Assembly (NCBI RefSeq): GCF_000429465.1
Contig: NZ_AUBX01000018.1
Location: 62,001-126,000, forward strand
DNA: 64,000 nt
Origin: Algoriphagus vanfongensis DSM 17529
GTDB taxonomy: Bacteria > Bacteroidota > Bacteroidia > Cytophagales > Cyclobacteriaceae
Direction: 5' to 3'
Part shown: positions 48,004-56,472 of the stretch, one piece after another
Layout of the letters: each line of letters begins with the position of its first letter
Position numbering within the stretch: the stretch's first letter is position 1
Position numbers and translations under genes: made by a program
The notes under the pieces: model-generated
Database searches by the model: none
What the model saw: only the letters and a program-made list of their open reading frames with translations
Told to the model about the DNA's origin: nothing

Positions 48004-50523
48004 TTAGTTTGGATCGACATCGATCACCCATCTCACAGCTCTGAACTGCGGTATCGCTTGCAGTTCCTCCAATATCTTGCTGAGCTGCTCTTTGAAATCA
48101 GTTTGAGTAGGGCCTGATCGGTCTAGTTTGATGAGACTTTCGAATTGATATTGGTTCTTGATCCTGCCGATAATTGCTTTTTCCGGACCCAGCACAATCT
48201 TTTTTACCGGGATTTTGGCCATTTCCTGATGCAGTGCCAAAGCAGCTTTTTCGCATACTTTGAAATCAGCATGTCGGGTCGTGATTTTCACCAGTTTGAC
48301 ATAGGGAGGATAGTAGAAATTCTTGCGCTCCGCCATCTCCTGGCGAAAATATTGATAGTAGTCACCCTTGATTACCTTTTCAAAAACTTCATTGTCAGGA
48401 TTTCTGGACTGGATGATGACTTGACCTTTTTCAGCTCTTCTCCCAGCTCTACCCGCTACTTGAGTGATTTGTTGATAGGCTCGTTCTCCGGCTCTGAAGT
48501 CAGGAAAATTCAAAATCCGATCTCCATCCCAAATCCCAACTACAGTTACTCTTCCAAAGTCTAAGCCTTTGGTGATCATCTGTGTACCGACCAAAATATC
48601 GATCTGACCAGCTCCAAATTCATCCAAAATCCGCTGATAGCCATATTTATTTCGGGTGGTGTCCAGATCCATCCTTCCCAGTCTTGCCTCAGGAAAAAGG
48701 AGGCTCAAAGATTCTTCAATTCGCTCGGTGCCCATTCCCAAGGTGCTCAGTTGGGTGCTGCCGCAAGCTGGACAAGAGCTAGGGACTTTTTCCTTGTAGC
48801 CGCAATAGTGACATCGCAATTCCTCGGCATATTGATGGTAGGTTAGGCTGACATCGCATTGCACGCATTCCCCAGTCCAGCCGCAATCCTCGCATTGGAC
48901 ATAAGGAGAGTAGCCGCGTCTGTTTTGGAAAATCAACACTTGCTCGTTTTTGTCCAGAGCAGCCTGAATTTTTTCCCTCATCAGGCGAGTAGAGTCCAGT
49001 TTGAGAAGGTTTTTTTTTCGATCCGCACTCAAATTTGCCAAATGATACTCCGGTAAACTGGCATCACCAAAACGATGGGTCAGTTCCACATAGCCATACT
49101 TGCTCTGGCTGGCGTTGAAATAACTTTCGAAAGACGGAGTGGCCGATCCCAAAATGCATTTGGCCTGATGAAAATATGCCAACATGATGGCTGAATCCCG
49201 CGCCTGAAAACGTGGTGCTGGGTCAAATTGCTTGAAGCTGGCCTCATGCTCCTCATCTACAATGATCAATCCTAAGCTATCAAATGGAAGGAAAATTGAT
49301 GACCTCACTCCAACAACAAAGGAGAATCTTCCGCTTAAAACTCCATTCCAAACTTCGACCCGCTCATTATCAGAGTACTTGGAATGATAAACTCCCATCT
49401 GAGAGCCAAATACCTGTTGGAGTCGGCTGACTATCTGGGTGGTCAGGGCTATTTCAGGAAGCAAAAGGAGAACTTGCGAACCACTTTCCATCGCTTCCCG
49501 AATCAGCTGAATGTAGATTTCGGTCTTTCCACTTCCGGTAACCCCATGAAGCAAAACCGTCTGTTTCTCCTCGAAATGCTGCTTGATTTCATCTAAAGCT
49601 TGATTTTGAGATTCAGAAAGAACTGCAGGCTCTTTTTCTGGCTCTACTTCTTCGATACGGTTAATGACTAGTTTGAATGATTCAAAAACTCCATTTTTGA
49701 TCAATGTTTTGAGAGAACTTTCAGAGTCTCCCTCTTCCAAAAGTGATGACTTGGCTATTCCTTTTTCGTTCAGTTTGAGATTTTGAAAAATTGGAACATC
49801 TCTCAAATATTTTAGCAGAATAGACTCCTGCTTGGATTTGCCGGCGATGGCTTCAAATACAGCTTCCAAAGCTTTCCTGTCAGAAGCAATTTCATTCACA
49901 ATCCGAACTCTCGTTTCGACTTTCGGGCTGTACTTTTCCTGTACTTTTTCAAAAATCAATACCGCTTCTTTGGCAACCAGACTTTTCAGAATTGGGTGAA
50001 TTGTTTTGATGCCGAGGATTTTTTCGCAGTCCTCATAGCTGATTTCTGCTTGGTTTTCCAATGCATCTAAAATCAAATCCTCACGATCATCCATGGGATA
50101 GCTGCTATTTTCCCGATCGAAATTCGGATTTGCCTGGATTTTGGATTCACTGCTCAGGCGCAAACCCGAAGGAATCGCCGCATGCATGACTTCACCGATA
50201 TGGCAGCAATAGTAGCTAGCCATCCAAACCCAAAAGCGAATTTGAATCGGATTGACCGTCGGCTGATCATCCAAAACCTCCAAAATCGGCTTGGCATCAT
50301 AAGCCTGTGGAGGTTTGTTGTGAACCTTACCAATAATTCCTGTCAAGACCTTTTTTCTTCCAAATTGCACGATCACCCGGGCTCCGATTTGAATCTGGGA
50401 GGCAAGAGAAGATGGGATTTTGTAAGTGAACATCCGGGGAATAGGAACCGGCAAAATGATGTCCGCAAAGTTTTTACCGGACTCCTGGTTTCCAAATTCC
50501 TCGTCTCCAAAAAGGTTGTGCAC
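48004..50523 (-). CDS. priA: Primosomal protein N' (replication restart helicase) PriA
   Basis: 839 aa. N-terminal 3'BD domain (about 20-115) and winged helix, then the helicase: Walker A GVTGSGKT at 327-334, DEEH box (IIVDEEHEASF), and the zinc-binding insertion with eight Cys in CEDCGWTGECVQCD and CHYCGYK...CPACGS. The C-terminal helicase motifs include GTQMITKGLDF and QVAGRAGR. PriA recognises stalled forks and loads the replicative helicase. Starts at 50523 and lies 4 bp after the stop of the DUF255 gene in the same direction, so the two are probably co-transcribed. Confidence 0.97.
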   Translation of the reverse strand: MHNLFGDEEFGNQESGKNFADIILPVPIPRMFTYKIPSSLASQIQIGARVIVQFGRKKVLTGIIGKVHNKPPQAYDAKPILEVLDDQPTVNPIQIRFWVWMASYYCCHIGEVMHAAIPSGLRLSSESKIQANPNFDRENSSYPMDDREDLILDALENQAEISYEDCEKILGIKTIHPILKSLVAKEAVLIFEKVQEKYSPKVETRVRIVNEIASDRKALEAVFEAIAGKSKQESILLKYLRDVPIFQNLKLNEKGIAKSSLLEEGDSESSLKTLIKNGVFESFKLVINRIEEVEPEKEPAVLSESQNQALDEIKQHFEEKQTVLLHGVTGSGKTEIYIQLIREAMESGSQVLLLLPEIALTTQIVSRLQQVFGSQMGVYHSKYSDNERVEVWNGVLSGRFSFVVGVRSSIFLPFDSLGLIIVDEEHEASFKQFDPAPRFQARDSAIMLAYFHQAKCILGSATPSFESYFNASQSKYGYVELTHRFGDASLPEYHLANLSADRKKNLLKLDSTRLMREKIQAALDKNEQVLIFQNRRGYSPYVQCEDCGWTGECVQCDVSLTYHQYAEELRCHYCGYKEKVPSSCPACGSTQLSTLGMGTERIEESLSLLFPEARLGRMDLDTTRNKYGYQRILDEFGAGQIDILVGTQMITKGLDFGRVTVVGIWDGDRILNFPDFRAGERAYQQITQVAGRAGRRAEKGQVIIQSRNPDNEVFEKVIKGDYYQYFRQEMAERKNFYYPPYVKLVKITTRHADFKVCEKAALALHQEMAKIPVKKIVLGPEKAIIGRIKNQYQFESLIKLDRSGPTQTDFKEQLSKILEELQAIPQFRAVRWVIDVDPN

Positions 50524-50527
50524 AGAT

Positions 50528-52552
50528 TTAACTTAAATAGGGTAATTGGCTGATGGCCTCTTTGACTGTGCCGACAGGTTTTTGACAGGCATGATCAAAG
50601 CAAACATAAATTAAGGCATTTCCATCTTGATCTGCATACTTTCCAGCCAAAAGTGGGGCAGTTTCTGTCACTTCTTCGGACCAAGCCACCACCAAGTTGG
50701 AAGGATGTGTTTTCAGAAGTTCCAAAGCCAATTTTTCTGCTCCTTTTCCTACAATCGCTATTTCAGCTGTTGGGACGATGTTTTCTAGAAGTAAAGTTGC
50801 CCAATTGCTAAGAAATCCAGGATCTTTTAAGATCAAATCCTTCATTCCGCTGATCATCTTTTTTGAAATAGACAAATAGTTCTCCTCATAAGTCAATAAT
50901 GCCAAATGGTGAAGGTTTCTTGCCATCACAGAATTGGAGGCGGGAATCACATTGTCAAAAAGCTCCTTTTTGTTGGCGATCAACTTCTCTGCGTCTGGAT
51001 TATTGAAAAAGAAAAAACCATCGGCTTCATCAAAGAAATGCAGCAAACAAAAGTCAGTGAGCGATTGTGCCAGTTTCAAATATTTCCCCTTCCCACTTAC
51101 CTGATAGGCCATCAAAGAAGCTTTAATGACTGCAGCATAATCTTCTAAAAAGGCAGGAGTATAAGCTTGTTTGTTTTTATAAGACCTGAAGAGAACTCCA
51201 TCTAGGATCATTTTCTCTTGGATAAAGTCAAGGTTATCCACAGCTAGTTGTAGTGTGGATTTGTCCTGCGTTGCTATGAAAGCTTGAATCAAGCCAGAAC
51301 TCATCCAGCCGTTCCATCCAGCCAGGATTTTATCATCTTTTCCAGGGAATATTCGTTGATTTCTGATCTCAAGAAGTTTGGCTTTCAGTGGGTTGAGTCT
51401 CTCAAGAAGCTCTGATTCAGTCATGTTGAATTCCGTAGCGACCTCTTGATATGATTGGGTTTGAAAAAGGATATTGACGCCATCTTCCCAGTTGCCATGG
51501 ATTTTCAGATTGTAGAGTTTGCTAATCCAAGGCATCTCATCTCCTACGATCTCTTGCAGTTCTGCATAAGTCCAAGTGTAAAATTTGCCCTCAACCCCTT
51601 CGCTGTCCGCATCTTGAGCTGCCTCAAAAGCACCTTCCGGTGTAAGCATTTCTGCTTTGAGCCATTCGATAGTTTCAGTGATTTTTTCCAAAAAAAGTGG
51701 ATCCTGACTGCTTTGAAATGCCTTGGAATAGAGCTCCAGCAACTGTCCGTTGTCATAGAGCATCTTTTCGAAGTGGGGAGCAAACCATTCTCCATCTACT
51801 GAGTAGCGAGCAAATCCACCTCTCAGCTGATCGTAGATTCCACCCATTCCGATTTTCTTCAATGTGAAATAGGCTGAATCCAGCAAATCCTGATTTTTGG
51901 AAATAAAGCCATAATACAGGACAAAATTCCAGATTGCTGGCATGGGGAACTTGGGAATGCGATTCATTCCACCCCATTCTTTGTCAAATTGAGAGGCTAG
52001 TTTTGCGCTGATTTCAATCAAGTCATCTGGATCAAAATCTACATTTCCTGCCTGAATTCCATATTTTTCAATTTCAGATCGGTTCAGATTGTTTCCAAAA
52101 CCTTCCGCGCTTTCCGCCAATTGATCATGATGCTTTTCAAAGGCATTGGCAATGTTGGCGAGCAAACCTTTCCATTGCTCATTTTTGAAATAAGTACCTC
52201 CATAAAATGGCTTTTGATTAGGCATCAAGAATACATTCAAAGGCCAGCCACCTTGTAAGCCCATAGCCTGAACCGCATCCATGTAGATATTGTCCAAGTC
52301 TGGCCTTTCTTCCCGATCGATTTTGATGCAGACAAAATGTGTATTCATCAAATCAGCGGTAATCTCATCCTCAAAACTTTCCCGCTCCATGACATGACAC
52401 CAATGGCAGGCAGAGTAGCCAATCGAAACCAAAATCGGCTTGTTCTCAACTTCTGCTTTTTTGAGTGCTTCCGGTCCCCAAGGAAACCAATCCACAGGAT
52501 TATGTGCATGCTGTAGGAGGTAAGGACTTTGGGAATTGATGAGGCGGTTCAT
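50528..52552 (-). CDS. Thioredoxin-domain DUF255 protein (YyaL/SSP411-like)
   Basis: 674 aa from ATG 52552; the extended frame to 52699 runs through an intergenic repeat. The N-terminal DUF255 domain (about 1-165) has the Cys49-His-Trp-Cys52 pair in [14 protein letters not shown] and starts with the typical [21 protein letters not shown] region. The rest is a six-hairpin glycosidase-like helical barrel (about 170-674). Relatives include human SPATA20. The activity is unknown. No signal peptide, so it is cytosolic. The 4-bp gap to priA suggests shared transcription. Confidence 0.9.
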   Translation of the reverse strand: MNRLINSQSPYLLQHAHNPVDWFPWGPEALKKAEVENKPILVSIGYSACHWCHVMERESFEDEITADLMNTHFVCIKIDREERPDLDNIYMDAVQAMGLQGGWPLNVFLMPNQKPFYGGTYFKNEQWKGLLANIANAFEKHHDQLAESAEGFGNNLNRSEIEKYGIQAGNVDFDPDDLIEISAKLASQFDKEWGGMNRIPKFPMPAIWNFVLYYGFISKNQDLLDSAYFTLKKIGMGGIYDQLRGGFARYSVDGEWFAPHFEKMLYDNGQLLELYSKAFQSSQDPLFLEKITETIEWLKAEMLTPEGAFEAAQDADSEGVEGKFYTWTYAELQEIVGDEMPWISKLYNLKIHGNWEDGVNILFQTQSYQEVATEFNMTESELLERLNPLKAKLLEIRNQRIFPGKDDKILAGWNGWMSSGLIQAFIATQDKSTLQLAVDNLDFIQEKMILDGVLFRSYKNKQAYTPAFLEDYAAVIKASLMAYQVSGKGKYLKLAQSLTDFCLLHFFDEADGFFFFNNPDAEKLIANKKELFDNVIPASNSVMARNLHHLALLTYEENYLSISKKMISGMKDLILKDPGFLSNWATLLLENIVPTAEIAIVGKGAEKLALELLKTHPSNLVVAWSEEVTETAPLLAGKYADQDGNALIYVCFDHACQKPVGTVKEAISQLPYLS

Positions 52553-52555
52553 GAT

Positions 52556-52596
52556 CTGGAATTGAAATATTGGAAAATTAGAAAATTGAAAAATTC
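52556..52596. repeat. AT-rich degenerate GAAAATT repeat, third copy
   Basis: ATTGAAATATTGGAAAATTA followed by more units of GAAAATTGAAAAATT, just before the DUF255 start. Same style as at 2112-2145 and 45827-45880. Confidence 0.5.
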
Positions 52597-52623
52597 TGTC
52601 ACCCTGAGCGGAGTCGAAGGGTG
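52596..52623. repeat. Dispersed repeat CACCCT...AGGGTG (TGTCACCCTGAGCGGAGTCG), also a possible terminator
   Basis: CACCCT (52600-52605) and AGGGTG (52618-52623) make a 6-bp stem with a 12-nt loop just after the GSCFA gene. The sequence around it (GTCACCCTGAGCGGAGTCGA) is a repeat type commonly seen between genes in Bacteroidota. A related variant is at 44600-44625. As the only hairpin between the two genes it may also end the GSCFA transcript. Confidence 0.6.
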
Positions 52624-52631
52624 TTTTTTTC

Positions 52632-53615
52632 CTAAGACGGTTTTGACTGGAGGTCTTTGCTAAGAGCTTTGATCTCTTTTGAAAAATCAAATTCTTCATT
52701 CAATCGTTCCAGCTTTGCCACTAAGTTTTGCTGAAACTTTCGGTGGGAATCCGATTCTGGATTGAGTGGACGATGCGCTAGCTCAAGTTGGATTTTTGAA
52801 ATTTCTGCTGCTTTTTTTTCAGTTTCAGTGTCAAAAATGGCCTTTTTCCACTTTTCCCAAATGTAATTTTCAGCCTCCTCAGTAGGATGTATCAAATCGG
52901 ATTTATAGAATCTATAATCCCGCAATTCATCCATCATGATTTCATAGGCAGGAAAATAGCTCACAAAATCAAATTGCCTTTCAAGATTGCCGCAGAGCAC
53001 TCTCAAGAGGCTTTTGCTGAGTTGATTTTCGGAAATTCCATCTTTGATATGTCTCACAGGGCTGACTGTCAAGATGATGTTAAGCTGAGGAAAGGCTCCG
53101 GAAATATTCTCAAATACAAGAGCCAAGTCGTTTTGCATTTCCTCGAGGGAGGAAAGCTTCTTTTCGAAAAGCTTTTGGGCTTGTTTGTGACAGTTGGCCA
53201 CTCTTCCGTATCCAGGTAATTCGTATATCCAAGATGTCCCAAAGGTCAAAATCAAATGACTGCCTTTTTCCAAGTATTCTTTGGTTTGAGTCATCTTGGA
53301 AGAGTATTGCTGAGCCAAGTCTTCTTTGCTTTTTCCCTTTAGGTCCGAATGAACCCCATAGTGAAAAAAGAGTCCGTCTCTTTGCAAAATGCCATCCAGA
53401 TCCATTTTGTCTTTGGAAATGGCATGATCCAATAAATCCGCCAAAATCTGAGGATGGAAGATAGTCCCAAACGGATTGACCAAGGTGTCAAACTTGGCAT
53501 TTTTCATTTTTTCGCCGATCACATCTGCAAAGCAAGAGCCCATGCTGAGGATTTTGCTTTGATGCGTAATCTGAGAAGGAAGAGGAGAAATCGGGAAATC
53601 CAGTGACCATTGCAT
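52632..53615 (-). CDS. GSCFA-domain protein
   Basis: 327 aa. The family name motif is exact: [14 protein letters not shown] at about residue 27-40, followed by NPFGTIFHP and [17 protein letters not shown] proteins are probable SGNH-like hydrolases; Ser in GSCFA and a C-terminal [14 protein letters not shown] with a D-x-x-H pair (about 240-253) fit a catalytic triad. Substrate unknown. No signal peptide, so cytoplasmic. Divergent from the sigma-factor gene. Confidence 0.92.
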   Translation of the reverse strand: MQWSLDFPISPLPSQITHQSKILSMGSCFADVIGEKMKNAKFDTLVNPFGTIFHPQILADLLDHAISKDKMDLDGILQRDGLFFHYGVHSDLKGKSKEDLAQQYSSKMTQTKEYLEKGSHLILTFGTSWIYELPGYGRVANCHKQAQKLFEKKLSSLEEMQNDLALVFENISGAFPQLNIILTVSPVRHIKDGISENQLSKSLLRVLCGNLERQFDFVSYFPAYEIMMDELRDYRFYKSDLIHPTEEAENYIWEKWKKAIFDTETEKKAAEISKIQLELAHRPLNPESDSHRKFQQNLVAKLERLNEEFDFSKEIKALSKDLQSKPS

Positions 53616-53735
53616 GATGTGAATTTAAGGGATTGTGGAAGCTCAAATCGAAATTTCTATTTAGTTTTTAAGAAAAATGAGAGGCTAGTGTGATTTTTTG
53701 CTTTTCCTTCAGACTAATATGTCAAAAGCTAATTC

Positions 53736-54224
53736 ATGAAGCGAGAGGACGAATTTATTCAACTCATTCAGCAAAATCAGGGTCTGATCTTCAAAATTGC
53801 GACCATTTATACTCGTGATCGTGAGGAGCAGGAGGATCTGTGTCAGGAGATAGTCTATCAGACCTGGAAGTCTTTTGAGCAATTCAGAAATGCCTCTAAG
53901 CCGAGCACTTGGCTTTACCGTGTGGGAATGAATACTGCGATTACCAATCTCAATCGGTCCAAAAAACAGGTGACTGCAGTGCCGATGGATGGGTTGGAAT
54001 TGAACCTGATGGATGAAGTCGATTCTCAAAAAGAAGAGCAGATCAAGCTAATGTATTCTGAAATCAGAAAGTTGGGTTTGCTGGATAGAGGGATTGTTTT
54101 TCTCTATTTGGAGGGGAAAAACCATGAGGAAATCGCGGAAATCGTCGGGATCAGCGTCAGCAATGTGGGAACACGGATTTCTCGCATTAAGGAAAAGCTT
54201 AGAAAAGGAGTTCAAACCTATTAA
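53736..54224 (+). CDS. RNA polymerase sigma factor, ECF type
   Basis: 162 aa, typical of two-domain ECF sigmas. Region 2 (about 8-75) has QDLCQEIVYQTWKSFEQF-type residues as seen in EEQEDLCQEIVYQTWKSFEQ and the core-binding STWLYRVGMNTAI. Region 4 (about 108-158) has ILDRG-like LDRGIVFLYLEGKNHEEIA and GISVSNVGTRISRIKEKL, the -35-binding helix-turn-helix. It starts with ATG 53736. The membrane protein gene 6 bp downstream is its probable regulator (inference). Target genes are unknown. Confidence 0.92.
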   Translation: MKREDEFIQLIQQNQGLIFKIATIYTRDREEQEDLCQEIVYQTWKSFEQFRNASKPSTWLYRVGMNTAITNLNRSKKQVTAVPMDGLELNLMDEVDSQKEEQIKLMYSEIRKLGLLDRGIVFLYLEGKNHEEIAEIVGISVSNVGTRISRIKEKLRKGVQTY

Positions 54225-54230
54225 TTCAAC

Positions 54231-54830
54231 ATGATCATGGAACTCGAAGAAATGAAATCCATCTGGGGCGAACTCAGTGGAAAAGTCGAAAATCAGGAAA
54301 AAATCAAGAAAGAAGAACTCATGAAAATGACGAGAGTTAGATATAAGAAAAAAATAGGAAAGATTGCCTTAGCAGAAGTTCTAGGAAGTGTGATCTGTTT
54401 TGCTTTTGCCATCTATTGGATTGTTAAATTTCCAGATTTGAAAAATCCAGTCAATCAAGTAATGATGATTTTCAACATCTTATTGGTGATTATTTTGCCA
54501 GTTTTTAGTCTGAAATCTATCTGGCAATTGAATCAACTGGATTTAGGGATCAGTCATCCTTCTGAGGTGGTCAATAAGTTTATCAGAGATAAAAAACGAT
54601 TCTGGATAGTTCAGAAAGCGGGACTCTTTTTGTCTTGTATTCTTCTGATTACAATTTTGCCTCCTTTGGCAGAACTAGGAGGAAATCCTTCGGTAATGAC
54701 AGAGCCTTGGTTTTGGTGGGCTTATGTGCTTTTCGGCTTCCTGTTTTTTGTGTTTTTTACTAGGATGGTAATCGGTCACTACAAAGGAACACTTAAGAAA
54801 TCTGAAGATATTCTTCGGGAATTAGATTAG
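54231..54830 (+). CDS. Membrane protein, possible anti-sigma factor
   Basis: 199 aa (an alternative ATG lies at 54237). A cytosolic N-terminal part (about 1-42) of the form MELEEMKSIWGELSGKVE with charged helices precedes four membrane segments (about 45-66, 76-96, 124-145, 155-177). The layout of a soluble N-terminal helix pair that can bind a sigma factor plus membrane anchor fits an anti-sigma role, but no zinc-binding HxxxCxxC motif is present. The start is 6 bp after the sigma factor stop, so the two share one operon. The call is by position and shape only. Confidence 0.6.
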   Translation: MIMELEEMKSIWGELSGKVENQEKIKKEELMKMTRVRYKKKIGKIALAEVLGSVICFAFAIYWIVKFPDLKNPVNQVMMIFNILLVIILPVFSLKSIWQLNQLDLGISHPSEVVNKFIRDKKRFWIVQKAGLFLSCILLITILPPLAELGGNPSVMTEPWFWWAYVLFGFLFFVFFTRMVIGHYKGTLKKSEDILRELD

Positions 54831-54838
54831 TAATTTGG

Positions 54839-54866
54839 GGGAGTCTGTTGATCAGCTCCCTTTTTT
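54839..54866 (+). terminator. Terminator of the sigma factor operon
   Basis: GGGAG (54839-54843) and CTCCC (54856-54860) with an extra inner CTG/CAG pairing and six T (54861-54866). It overlaps the 3' end of the convergent DUF1835 gene. Confidence 0.72.
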
Positions 54867-55586
54867 GATTTCGTTCCAAAGCTTCAGCACCTGAGTGTCT
54901 CCAAATCCATAAATGGGCAGTCGCTTATGGAATTCCCTGAAAACGGTTCCAAAGTTCTCAGTTTGAAGCTCCTGATGAATTCGTTTTAATTCTTCTTTTG
55001 GCAAACCCTCTGATTTCTCATTGGGGATCATTTGCTGCCAGGCGTTAATGGCTGGAATCAAGAAGGAGAATTTTCTTTCAAAATTTGGAGCTGATTCGAG
55101 CGCTTTTTCAGGTTCTGAGTTCTGATAAAAACCCCATAAACTTTGAAGCAGTTGGATGTCTTTTAAGTTTAATTCATTCGCATTTTCCCATTGAGAAATT
55201 AGACTTTCGCCCGTGACATGTGCAAAAGAATAGGGGGAATCACTTCCGGGCATTACCAAGAAAGCTTGATGAACGGAGGCTGGTAAAAGCGTGCAGGCTT
55301 TCCAGAAATTCACCTGACAAAAAAGGTCTTCCTCAAACCAGAAATAGACTTCTGAGTTGTCAGGAATCTCGGAGATTTTGAGAATTTCAGCTTTGGAATA
55401 GGAGTCATAATCCGCTTCTTGAAATTCCGATTCGATAAATTCCTTTCTGATTTCCCAAAAGGCCTCTTCCGAATCCGCTTTGACAGGACCATCCACCAAA
55501 CACTCCCGGAAAATGATTTTTTCACCGGGGATTTCTTCAGGAAATTGGCCTGAAAGTGAGTCTCCGTTTAGGATGTGAAAAATCAT
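54852..55586 (-). CDS. DUF1835 domain protein
   Basis: 244 aa. The N-terminus matches the DUF1835 pattern: MIFHILNGDSLSGQF, then FRECLVDGPV, and further on VYFWFEEDLFCQVNFWKA. The family has no known function. It is the last gene of a three-gene operon whose others are a DUF1801 protein (start overlap of 4 bp, ATGA) and a VOC protein. The C-terminal 120 residues are divergent. The context suggests small cytosolic detoxification or stress proteins (inference). Confidence 0.85.
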   Translation of the reverse strand: MIFHILNGDSLSGQFPEEIPGEKIIFRECLVDGPVKADSEEAFWEIRKEFIESEFQEADYDSYSKAEILKISEIPDNSEVYFWFEEDLFCQVNFWKACTLLPASVHQAFLVMPGSDSPYSFAHVTGESLISQWENANELNLKDIQLLQSLWGFYQNSEPEKALESAPNFERKFSFLIPAINAWQQMIPNEKSEGLPKEELKRIHQELQTENFGTVFREFHKRLPIYGFGDTQVLKLWNEIKKGS

Positions 55587-56008
55587 TTTGTCGGATATTT
55601 CTCTTTCATGTAGATATAAGCTGTTCTGATCAATTCACGAAGAACCTTCTCATCGATATCAGCTAATTTATTTATATAGACACAGGATGCTCCTGTTTTG
55701 TATTTGCCCAGTTTAGCAAATAATTCTTCAAAACTGGTTTCCATACAGCCAAGAAGATAAAGGGATATGGCAGATTTCCTTGGAGCAAAACCAGTGATCA
55801 AAAAATCTCCTTCTCTTCCGGATTCATATTTGTAATGATATTGACCGAATCCTACAATGGATGGTCCCCACATCACGGCTTTTTCGCCTGTCTCTTCTTC
55901 CATGATTTGTTTGATGCGAAATGCATCTTCCCGTTTTTTGGGAGATTCTGTTTGATTGATAAAATCATCAACAGACGCGTCGGTTGGTTGGGTTTTGTTT
56001 TCAGCCAT
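55583..56008 (-). CDS. DUF1801 domain protein
   Basis: 141 aa. The DUF1801 core (about 18-135) has EEETGEKAVMWGPSIVGFGQ, Y-YKYESGREGDFLITGFAPR and LYLLGCMETSFEELFAKLGK, then TGASCVYINKLADIDEKVLR. These small proteins are of the YdhG type with unclear function, perhaps iron-related. The stop overlaps the start of the DUF1835 gene by 4 bp, and the upstream VOC gene ends only 2 bp before its start, so one transcript is almost certain. Confidence 0.92.
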   Translation of the reverse strand: MAENKTQPTDASVDDFINQTESPKKREDAFRIKQIMEEETGEKAVMWGPSIVGFGQYHYKYESGREGDFLITGFAPRKSAISLYLLGCMETSFEELFAKLGKYKTGASCVYINKLADIDEKVLRELIRTAYIYMKEKYPTK

Positions 56009-56010
56009 GA

Positions 56011-56400
56011 TTATTCCTGATAGAGTTCTATGGGCAAATCATCCGGATCGGAGAAAAAAGTAAACTTCCTTCCTGTAAACTCATCAATTCGGATGTGTTC
56101 TACCGCTATGCCCAAGCTACGCAAATCTTTGACACTTTGCTCGATATCTTTCACACCAAATGCCAAATGGCGAAGGCCGCAAGCTTCTGGCCGCGAGATT
56201 CTTTCAGGAGGATTTGGAAATGAAAATAGCTCGATCAAGTATTCGCCATTGAGTGCAAGGTCCAATTTGAAGGAATCCCGCTCTGTTCGATAGACTTCCT
56301 GAATGATTTCCAAACCTAGAATTTCGGTATAGAATTTCTTGGATAGCTGGTAATCTGAACAAATAATCGCGATATGATGAAGAGAATTGAGATGTAGCAT
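56011..56400 (-). CDS. VOC-family lactoylglutathione-lyase-like protein
   Basis: 129 aa, a single VOC domain. Matches the YwbC/YaeR-type small glyoxalase relatives: HLNSLHHIAIICSDYQLSKK, a YLIELFSFPNPPERISRPE stretch, and DPDDLPIELYQ. Conserved metal-ligand candidates are His8 or His9, Glu in YLIELF and the terminal Glu. It is the first gene of the VOC-DUF1801-DUF1835 operon. Substrate unknown; not the canonical glyoxalase I by length. Confidence 0.88.
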   Translation of the reverse strand: MLHLNSLHHIAIICSDYQLSKKFYTEILGLEIIQEVYRTERDSFKLDLALNGEYLIELFSFPNPPERISRPEACGLRHLAFGVKDIEQSVKDLRSLGIAVEHIRIDEFTGRKFTFFSDPDDLPIELYQE

Positions 56401-56472
56401 ATTTTTATTGGAAAAAACTCCAGATCAGGTTGAAAAACAGTGGTCTGTTGACTGTGGTCTGTCGTCAAAATC

